DNA of 19,537 nt from Mailhella sp. Lineage in GTDB: Bacteria; Desulfobacterota; Desulfovibrionia; Desulfovibrionales; Desulfovibrionaceae. The first letter of the stretch is position 1; every line of letters starts with the position of its first letter. The DNA is taken from positions 1 through 19,537 of the forward strand of contig JAHHTE010000021.1 of NCBI GenBank assembly GCA_020024815.1, read 5' to 3'. Made by a program: the position numbers and the translations under genes. Below the pieces are notes generated by a model. It did no database searches and was not told where the DNA came from. It saw only the letters and a list, made by a program, of their open reading frames with translations. Of this stretch, positions 1 through 5,987 are shown piece after piece.

Positions 1-1
1 T

Positions 2-274
2 TGTGATTTTATTAGTAAAAAATTATCAGAACAAAATATATTTTCTAAAAGTGAAAAAGAAGAAATTGTTTTAATTATGTCGTATTTGAAAGAATGTGGG
101 ATTTATGCACAAAATTATCATAAAGGAGAAATTTTAGAAAATGCTGTTGATATTGATAAGTTAGCGTATGTAAAAGATAATCTATACGATATAATTTGCG
201 ATAAAATAGGACAATTACATAAAGAACATGGTACAGCACTACCCTATGAAAAAAATAATGAGATTAAAAGATAA
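2..274 (+). CDS. 3' end of an unrecognised protein (cut by window edge)
   Basis: The reading frame is open from base 2 to the TAA at 272-274, giving 90 residues. An internal ATG at 77 would give a 65-residue protein, but the frame upstream of it has no stop, reads as normal coding sequence (Lys/Glu/Ser-rich, amphipathic), and the ATG has no convincing Shine-Dalgarno sequence. I therefore read this as the C-terminal end of a longer gene that begins before the window. The visible part is charged and probably mostly helical, with no membrane segment and no motif I recognise. No function is assigned. A sigma70-like promoter begins three bases after the stop, so this gene and the transporter downstream are probably separate transcription units. 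Confidence 0.6.
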   Translation, partial: CDFISKKLSEQNIFSKSEKEEIVLIMSYLKECGIYAQNYHKGEILENAVDIDKLAYVKDNLYDIICDKIGQLHKEHGTALPYEKNNEIKR

Positions 275-276
275 TA

Positions 277-306
277 TTGAATATCATTAACATATTGTTA
301 TATAAT
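277..306 (+). promoter_or_regulatory. putative sigma70 promoter for the MFS gene
   Basis: TTGAAT (277-282) and a perfect TATAAT (301-306) are separated by 18 bp. Initiation near base 313 would give a leader of about 170 nt before the transporter start at 483, and that leader would include the parS-like palindrome. In AT-rich DNA such matches are common, so this is only a plausible call. Confidence 0.4.
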
Positions 307-355
307 AGAGCTAAATTTTTTTATTTTTGGATAATAGGTAAAATTTTAGTAATTA

Positions 356-373
356 ATGTTTCATGTGAAACAT
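356..373. promoter_or_regulatory. parS: parS-like palindrome (ParB/Spo0J binding site candidate)
   Basis: ATGTTTCATGTGAAACAT has two perfect 8-bp arms around a 2-bp centre. Its central 16 bases (357-372) differ by a single base from the widely conserved chromosomal parS consensus TGTTTCACGTGAAACA: the central CG is TG. Sites with one mismatch are known to bind ParB in several bacteria. It lies between genes, in the leader of the MFS gene. It could instead be an operator for a local regulator, but the specific match to parS makes that less likely. Confidence 0.6.
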
Positions 374-482
374 TTTAGGAGAATTAAATTTTTATTGTAT
401 TATCTTGAAAAATCTTATAATGAGAAGAAATTGTTAGAGAAAATAAAATTTTTATTAAGTATTAGATAGTGTGGAGTTAGCC

Positions 483-1715
483 ATGTCTTATAATGAAAAT
501 GCGGATAATACTTTGTTAAAAAAAGATAATATAGAAAATATGCATGAAGAAAATTCTGATCATATTTTTTCTTCTGTTCAACTTGTTTCTGTTACTAAAA
601 GTGTTTTAGCTGCTCGTTTTGCGTATTTATCATTAGGAATGGCAATGGCAATTTGGGCAAGTCTTATTCCTTATACAAAAATACGGCTTGGTGTGAATGA
701 GGGGGAACTTGGCTTATTATTGCTTTGTTTAGGGCTAGGGGCAACACTTTCAATGCCCATTGCTGGAGCGTTCACAGCAAAATATGGTTGTAAAAAAATG
801 CAAATTTTAGGCATACCAATTTATTATGGTTCATTATTTGTTTTGTCTTTTGTGCCTAATCCATTAAGTATGATTATTTTTCTAACATTATTTGGTTCTA
901 TGTCTGGAATGCTTGATGTTGTTATGAATTTGCAAGTAGCATATCTTGAAAAAACAATACAAAAACGTCTTATGTCGTCCTTACATGGTATGTATATGGT
1001 TGGTGTTGCTCTTGGTGCTGGTTTAATGATTCTTTTACTTGGATTAACAAAAAATCCTCTTCTTTCTACTTCTATTTGCTGTCTTATGGTTTTGCTTGGT
1101 TTTTTCTATTGTTATCGTTATTTTTACCCAAAAATAGAAAGTACAGAAAAAGTTTCTTTTATTGTTATTCCTAAAGGAATTATTTTTTTCTTAGGGCTTG
1201 TTTGCTTTTTTCTTTATATGATCGAAGGTGTGCTTATGGATTGGAGTGCTTTATTTATGATCGAAGTAAAAAGTATTGCAAAAAGTCAAGCAGGCATAGG
1301 ATATGCTCTTTTTGCTATAACTATGACCTTAGGACGTATGGTTGGTGATAGAATAGGGGCTAGAGTAGGTTCAAAACCTTTATTAGTGTATGGTGTTTTC
1401 TTTTGCGTTATTTTCTTTTTAGGTATTGCATTTGTTCCTTATATTCCCCTTACATACGTTTGTTTCTTTATGCTTGGTATTTGTGCTTCAAATACTGTAC
1501 CTATGCTTTTTGCCCTTGTTACAAAAAATCCTATTGGAAGTTTAAGTAATAGTATAGCGGCTGTTAGTACTATTGGGTATTTAGGTTTGCTAGCTGGTCC
1601 TGCTATTATGGGCTTTGTTGCTCATCATTTTGGTTTAGCTTTTGTTTTTGTTGTGATGGCTGTTTTTCTTTTTTGTGTGGCTTTGTTAGTGGCAAAGTTA
1701 CCTTTAAAGCAGTAA
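483..1715 (+). CDS. MFS transporter, YbjJ-like
   Basis: This is a 410-residue inner-membrane protein with about twelve hydrophobic segments, typical of the major facilitator superfamily. The first about 40 residues are a polar cytoplasmic N-terminus. A motif-A-like loop follows TM2 (FTAKYGCKKMQILG), and its counterpart in the second half is GRMVGDRIGARVGSK. Local similarity, judged from memory, is to the E. coli YbjJ group: AIWASLIPYTKIRLG near TM1, LHGMYMVGVALGAG in TM5 and TIGYLGLLAGPAIMG near the end. YbjJ substrates are poorly defined, so none is assigned. The frame opens at a GTG at 471, but the GGAG at 473-476 lies six bases before the ATG at 483, so I take 483 as the start. The gene is probably monocistronic. 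Confidence 0.85.
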   Translation: MSYNENADNTLLKKDNIENMHEENSDHIFSSVQLVSVTKSVLAARFAYLSLGMAMAIWASLIPYTKIRLGVNEGELGLLLLCLGLGATLSMPIAGAFTAKYGCKKMQILGIPIYYGSLFVLSFVPNPLSMIIFLTLFGSMSGMLDVVMNLQVAYLEKTIQKRLMSSLHGMYMVGVALGAGLMILLLGLTKNPLLSTSICCLMVLLGFFYCYRYFYPKIESTEKVSFIVIPKGIIFFLGLVCFFLYMIEGVLMDWSALFMIEVKSIAKSQAGIGYALFAITMTLGRMVGDRIGARVGSKPLLVYGVFFCVIFFLGIAFVPYIPLTYVCFFMLGICASNTVPMLFALVTKNPIGSLSNSIAAVSTIGYLGLLAGPAIMGFVAHHFGLAFVFVVMAVFLFCVALLVAKLPLKQ

Positions 1716-1781
1716 TAATATGTAACTATCTTTTTCTATTTATTTTATTTAGAAATCAATATTCTAAAATATGCTATATGA

Positions 1782-1822
1782 AACATTCTTTTGTATAAAG
1801 AAGTTGCTAATTAAAGAATGTT
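1782..1822. repeat. 10-bp inverted repeat after the MFS gene
   Basis: AACATTCTTT (1782-1791) is the exact reverse complement of AAAGAATGTT (1813-1822), with a 21-base loop. Each arm is followed by the same bases TTGTATAAA (1791-1799 and 1821-1829). No T run follows on either strand, so it is not a standard terminator. It may be a protein-binding site or chance in AT-rich DNA. Confidence 0.35.
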
Positions 1823-1847
1823 GTATAAAAAATTTGAAGAAAAATGC

Positions 1848-1877
1848 AAGAGGTGATTTTTTCAAAAGTTTCCTTTT
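1848..1877 (+). terminator. degenerate terminator-like hairpin
   Basis: AAGAGGTGATTTTT (1848-1861) pairs imperfectly with AAAAGTTTCCTTTT (1864-1877), about 10 of 14 positions. It looks like a decayed member of the GGGGAA/TTCCCC hairpin family found after other genes in this window. It lies 130 bases after the MFS stop. The rest of the 1716-2008 gap is T-rich and shows no gene. Confidence 0.25.
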
Positions 1878-2008
1878 AAAAAATGAATAGAGAAATACAC
1901 TAAAATTTTCTTTTTAAAAGTTTACATAACTCATTTTTTCTCTTTCTTTTTCCTTGCTTTTGCTTTTAAAGTAATTTAAAAAAAGAAAAAAATATTTTTT
2001 AGGTTAAT

Positions 2009-3499
2009 ATGAATTTTGTAACCCTATATTTTTCTTTATTTTTTCTTGTAGTTCTTACTGTTTTTTCCTTTTGCCCACGTTCCATAAAAGTTCAAAGTTT
2101 CTTACTTTTGTGCTTTAATCTTTTCTTTTATGCTTGTGCAGGAATACAATTTTTACCCTTACTTTTCTTTGTGGCTTTTCTCAATTATGTTTCTGCAAAA
2201 TTGACTAATGGACACCCTCCTAAAAAACATACAACACGAAGAACCATTATTCATTTTATTGTTGCACTGCAAATTTTATTACTTGGCTTTTATAAATATT
2301 ATGAATTTTTTATTCTTAATACTGAAGCTTTGCTTTCGCAAATGGGACTTCAAGTAAGTCTTATTGGGTTTTTGCCAAGTGTAGATATTTTGTTACCAGT
2401 AGGGCTTTCTTTTTATATATTTCAAGGACTTTCCTACTCTATTGATAGATACAGAGATATAAGTTTAAAACCTCGTTCTTATCTTGAAGTTTTAACTTTT
2501 ATTTCTTTTTTCCCTACTGTGTTAGCTGGACCAATAATGCGTAGCAATCAATTTTTTGGTCAATTTATTGAGGAAGCACTTCCACAAGATAAGGAATTTA
2601 AAGTACAAGAAAAAAAATGGATAAACCAAGATATTGCCGAAGGTTTTACGTATATCTTGAGTGGGTTATTTAAAAAAGTAGTGCTTGCTAGTTATTTATC
2701 AGAACACATTGTACGCGATGTTTTTCAAAACCCTGATTTTTATAGTTCTGAAACTGTTCTTATTGCAAGTTATGCCTATGCAATGCAAATTTTTTGTGAT
2801 TTTTCAGGATATTCTGATTTAGCTATTGGTATAGGTAGGCTAATGGGATTTAAAATTCCAATAAACTTTAATGCTCCATACCTTGCTACAAGTTTGCAAG
2901 ACTTTTGGCATAGATGGCATATTAGCCTTTCAACTTGGCTTAGAGATTATTTATATATTTCCTTAGGTGGAAACAGAAAAGGGAATAAATACCTAAATTT
3001 ATTTATTACTATGACCTTAGGTGGCTTGTGGCATGGAGCACATTTACGTTTTCTTATTTGGGGCATGGCTCATGGTTTGGGATTAATCATAAATCATGCA
3101 TGGCAAAAAATATGTCCATTAAGCCCTAAAAAAGAAAAAAAAGAATATCCTCTTGTTTTAACAAGAATTTATTCCTTTTTTGCATGGTTTATTACTTTTC
3201 ATTGTATTACCATTTTATGGTTATTTTTTAGAGCAGATACAACAGAAAAAGCTCTTGAAATGTTACAAAGAATAAGTCTTTTTACTACTGAAGGTGATGG
3301 CTATTCTTATCTTGTTCTTATAGCTATTTTTACAACAATGATCATACAAATTGTTGGTAAGCATTGCTTTCAAGGTTTTAGTTATGTACTTGAAAAAGCA
3401 TGGTTACCATTAAAAATTCTCATCATTGCCCTTTGTTCTGCTATTATATTAAAAATGGGTCCTGATGGTGTTTTACCTTTTATTTATTTCCAATTCTAA
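2009..3499 (+). CDS. AlgI-like MBOAT family O-acyltransferase
   Basis: A 496-residue polytopic inner-membrane protein of usual AlgI length. MBOAT proteins of this branch take acyl groups from a cytoplasmic donor and pass them across the membrane to a periplasmic glycan or a partner protein. The diagnostic stretches are present: LPVGLSFYIFQGLSY near residue 130, DFWHRWHISLSTWLRDYLY with His301 and His304, and LGGLWHGAH with the presumed catalytic His342. The start is supported by AGG at 2001-2003, five bases before the ATG. The downstream gene begins 12 bases after the stop and carries an SGNH domain, matching the common MBOAT/SGNH pairing in which the partner completes acyl transfer. The acceptor (exopolysaccharide, LPS O-antigen or peptidoglycan) cannot be told from sequence, so I do not name it algI. 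Confidence 0.9.
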   Translation: MNFVTLYFSLFFLVVLTVFSFCPRSIKVQSFLLLCFNLFFYACAGIQFLPLLFFVAFLNYVSAKLTNGHPPKKHTTRRTIIHFIVALQILLLGFYKYYEFFILNTEALLSQMGLQVSLIGFLPSVDILLPVGLSFYIFQGLSYSIDRYRDISLKPRSYLEVLTFISFFPTVLAGPIMRSNQFFGQFIEEALPQDKEFKVQEKKWINQDIAEGFTYILSGLFKKVVLASYLSEHIVRDVFQNPDFYSSETVLIASYAYAMQIFCDFSGYSDLAIGIGRLMGFKIPINFNAPYLATSLQDFWHRWHISLSTWLRDYLYISLGGNRKGNKYLNLFITMTLGGLWHGAHLRFLIWGMAHGLGLIINHAWQKICPLSPKKEKKEYPLVLTRIYSFFAWFITFHCITILWLFFRADTTEKALEMLQRISLFTTEGDGYSYLVLIAIFTTMIIQIVGKHCFQGFSYVLEKAWLPLKILIIALCSAIILKMGPDGVLPFIYFQF

Positions 3500-3511
3500 T
3501 GAGTTTATTTT

Positions 3512-5773
3512 ATGAAAATACAAAATGTTTCACGAAAAAGTTTAGGTATTTTTCTTTGTGTTTTTTGCATAATGCTTTTTTTTGAAGCAGCAAGACTTAA
3601 TCCTTTATTAGAACGTGAGGGAGCAACATATCCTATTTTTCAAAAAACAAAAGACTTTTTGGAATATGTTGGCGTAAAAACAAAGCTTTATACTTTAAGT
3701 GATTTTTTACATGAAGAATTTGCAAACGTTGCAGAACATTCAATATTTAGTGAAAATCAAAATATTAGTCCTAAAGTTATTGCTTTTTTTAGAGGAACAG
3801 AAAAACAGCAACATGAAAATATAAATACAGTTTTACAAGCTAATAAAGAGAATTTGCAAGAAAAAGTAATAAATCAGCAAGAACAATTAGCTGATAATAT
3901 ACAAAAAAATACTTCGACTATTGCAAATACAACAAACACACAAAATAGTATTGCAGAGTTAAAAGAACAAAAAGAGCAAGTAGAAAATAATGTAACAACT
4001 CAAGAACAAGCTAAGCCTCTTGAAGAACAAAATTCAAATGCAGTTGTTGCAGAAACCTATTCATTTAATAACAATAATTATCCTTTTCAAGCTGGTTTAG
4101 TAAGTAAAGCCCAAAACCAAGAAAGCCTTGATCAATATGCTGTGCGTATGCCTGATTTTGGTAAGAAAAAAACAGTGCTTATAATTGGTGATAGCATGAT
4201 GATGGAAGGGCTTGGGCCAACTTTGCATCATAGATTGAAAAATTTTGATAATTTAGAAGTTTATCGTGAGGGAAAATATTCCTCTGGTTTAAGTAGACCT
4301 GATTTTTTTGATTGGCCTACAAATTTAGTAGCAATGCTTGAAAAGTATAATCCTGATCTTTTAGTTATGAGTATGGGGGCTAATGATACACAAGATATTG
4401 TTATTAACAAAAAACGATATTTTATTGATACAAAAGAATGGGCAGACATTTATTTACAACGTTCAAAAGACTTTATTGCCTTAGCTGATAATGGAAAACG
4501 GCATATTTTATGGGTAAGTTTGCCAGTTATGGGTAAAGAGCCTTATTTTACACGTACTAAACTTATTTCCAAATTACAATTAGAAGCAAGTAAAACAGTT
4601 AAAAATGCTAGTTTTGTTAATATTGAACATTTACTTACAGATGAAAAAGGAAAATATACTACTTTTTATAAAGATAAAAATAATAAAAGCATACGATTAC
4701 GTTCGCAAGATTTAATTCATGTTAGCAATGATGGTGGTGAAATTTTAACAACCTATGTTATGCCTAAGGTAAATTCCCATATTAATAGCTTATATGCAGA
4801 AGAAATGGGCAATATTTATCCACCTGTTGCTGGTATGGCAAATCATGTTGTTTTCACCTCTAATTTGCGTCAAAAGCAAGTAGAATATATGATATGGCTT
4901 CCTGAAACAGAAAAAAAACTTGCTAAAGAGCCACAAGCTCCTCTTGATACACCTAAGGTTCTTGCAGAGCAATTAGATAATAAACGCTATCCTGTTCTTT
5001 ATTTATTACATGGTGCGTATGGCAGTGCAGAAGATTGGAATCCACAAATAGGAAAAAAATTACAAGAAATAGCCACCAAGAAAAAAGTTATTATTGTAGC
5101 TCCAAGTTGTGAACCTTTTGGTTGGTATGTGGATAGTCCACTTGTAAAGGAAAATCAAATTGCAAGCTTTTTAATTAAAGAGCTTATTCCGCATATTGAT
5201 ACATTATACCCTACCAATAAACGCCGTGCCATTGCAGGTTTAAGTATGGGGGGACATGGAGCTTTATTAACAGGCTTTAAAAATCATACTATGTTCCAAT
5301 CTATGGCAAGTATAAGTGGGGTTCTTGATATTCGTGAACATAAAAATCAGTGGAAAATCAAAAACTTATTAGGTGAATTATCTCCTATGGTAGAAAAGAT
5401 TGATAAAAAGCCACAAGTATCAGCAAAAGATGAAAATATAAAACAAGATAGTTCTTCTAATACTCAAAATCTAATAAGTGAAGAAGAATTAGAAAAACAA
5501 GCAGAAACTCGTAAATTATGGGATAATAATGCTGTATACGCTCTTATAGGGGTAAAATGGCCAGCTACAAGTCCACGACAAATTATTATTGTTACAGGGG
5601 ATAAAGATACTCTTGTTTTAGAAGAAAATAGAAAAGCAAAAGATTTGCTTTATAAACGTGGCTTTAAATTTGATTATCGCGAAGAACAAGGAATACATGA
5701 TTGGAATTTCTGGAAAATCCATATTCCTGCTACCTTAGAAAAACAAGCTGATTATTTGAATAGTTTAAAATAG
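3512..5773 (+). CDS. membrane-anchored SGNH hydrolase / esterase-D-like dual-domain protein
   Basis: A 753-residue protein with one N-terminal hydrophobic segment (residues about 9-26), probably a signal anchor placing the rest in the periplasm. Residues about 80-190 are Gln/Glu/Asn-rich and likely coiled-coil or flexible. Residues about 215-425 form an SGNH domain like DUF459/AlgJ proteins: GDS with Ser228, GAND with Asn291, and Asp400-Leu-Ile-His403. Residues about 445-753 form an esterase (esterase-D, PF00756-like) domain: LYLLHGAYGSAEDW oxyanion loop, nucleophile Ser578 in GLSMGGHGA, Asp699 in GDKD, His729 in GIHDWNFW. About 40 low-complexity residues (near 627-668) interrupt this second domain. 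Both catalytic sets look intact. Placed directly after the MBOAT gene, it probably transfers and/or removes acyl groups on an envelope glycan. The fusion is unusual. Confidence 0.8.
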   Translation: MKIQNVSRKSLGIFLCVFCIMLFFEAARLNPLLEREGATYPIFQKTKDFLEYVGVKTKLYTLSDFLHEEFANVAEHSIFSENQNISPKVIAFFRGTEKQQHENINTVLQANKENLQEKVINQQEQLADNIQKNTSTIANTTNTQNSIAELKEQKEQVENNVTTQEQAKPLEEQNSNAVVAETYSFNNNNYPFQAGLVSKAQNQESLDQYAVRMPDFGKKKTVLIIGDSMMMEGLGPTLHHRLKNFDNLEVYREGKYSSGLSRPDFFDWPTNLVAMLEKYNPDLLVMSMGANDTQDIVINKKRYFIDTKEWADIYLQRSKDFIALADNGKRHILWVSLPVMGKEPYFTRTKLISKLQLEASKTVKNASFVNIEHLLTDEKGKYTTFYKDKNNKSIRLRSQDLIHVSNDGGEILTTYVMPKVNSHINSLYAEEMGNIYPPVAGMANHVVFTSNLRQKQVEYMIWLPETEKKLAKEPQAPLDTPKVLAEQLDNKRYPVLYLLHGAYGSAEDWNPQIGKKLQEIATKKKVIIVAPSCEPFGWYVDSPLVKENQIASFLIKELIPHIDTLYPTNKRRAIAGLSMGGHGALLTGFKNHTMFQSMASISGVLDIREHKNQWKIKNLLGELSPMVEKIDKKPQVSAKDENIKQDSSSNTQNLISEEELEKQAETRKLWDNNAVYALIGVKWPATSPRQIIIVTGDKDTLVLEENRKAKDLLYKRGFKFDYREEQGIHDWNFWKIHIPATLEKQADYLNSLK

Positions 5774-5799
5774 ATTTTTTATTGATTTTATTTTTCTTG

Positions 5800-5837
5800 A
5801 AAGGGGAATTTTTGAAAAAGTTCCCCTTTAAATTTTT
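5800..5837 (+). terminator. rho-independent terminator after the acylation operon
   Basis: AAAGGGGAA (5800-5808) pairs with TTCCCCTTT (5821-5829), and the T/A-rich centre can extend the stem. A T-rich tract follows (5832-5837 and beyond). It begins 27 bases after the stop of the dual hydrolase gene and belongs to the recurrent hairpin family of this window. Confidence 0.7.
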
Positions 5838-5935
5838 TCTTTTAAAACTTTTTAATCTACAAGCTTTTTTTGTATTGAAAAGTTTGTTTTTTTATAGAGA
5901 TGTCTTCTCATTTTTTTAATAACTACATAAAAGTA

Positions 5936-5965
5936 TTGACATTATATATATATATATATGATAAT
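5936..5965 (+). promoter_or_regulatory. autotransporter promoter with TA-repeat spacer
   Basis: A perfect -35 TTGACA (5936-5941) is followed after 18 bp by GATAAT (5960-5965; 5 of 6 matches to TATAAT). The spacer is one T followed by an uninterrupted TA tract. Initiation would fall near 5972, leaving a leader of only about 15 nt before the ATG at 5988. Loss or gain of one TA unit would give a 16- or 20-bp spacer, so promoter strength should change with repeat number. Confidence 0.7.
5943..5959. repeat. (TA)8 simple sequence repeat
   Basis: Eight TA units plus one T occupy the whole spacer between the -35 and -10 boxes of the autotransporter promoter. Such a tract is prone to slipped-strand mispairing. 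Confidence 0.9.
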
Positions 5966-5987
5966 CTATCAAATAAGGAGATAGTTT

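Noticed and set aside
77..274. A complete 65-residue gene starting at 77
   Set aside because: The frame is open to the window edge with coding-like sequence and there is no ribosome binding site at 77, so it is read as the end of a longer gene.
3525..3533. TGTTTCACG resembling a parS half-site
   Set aside because: Only the left half matches. The right half does not, and it lies in the coding start of the dual hydrolase gene.
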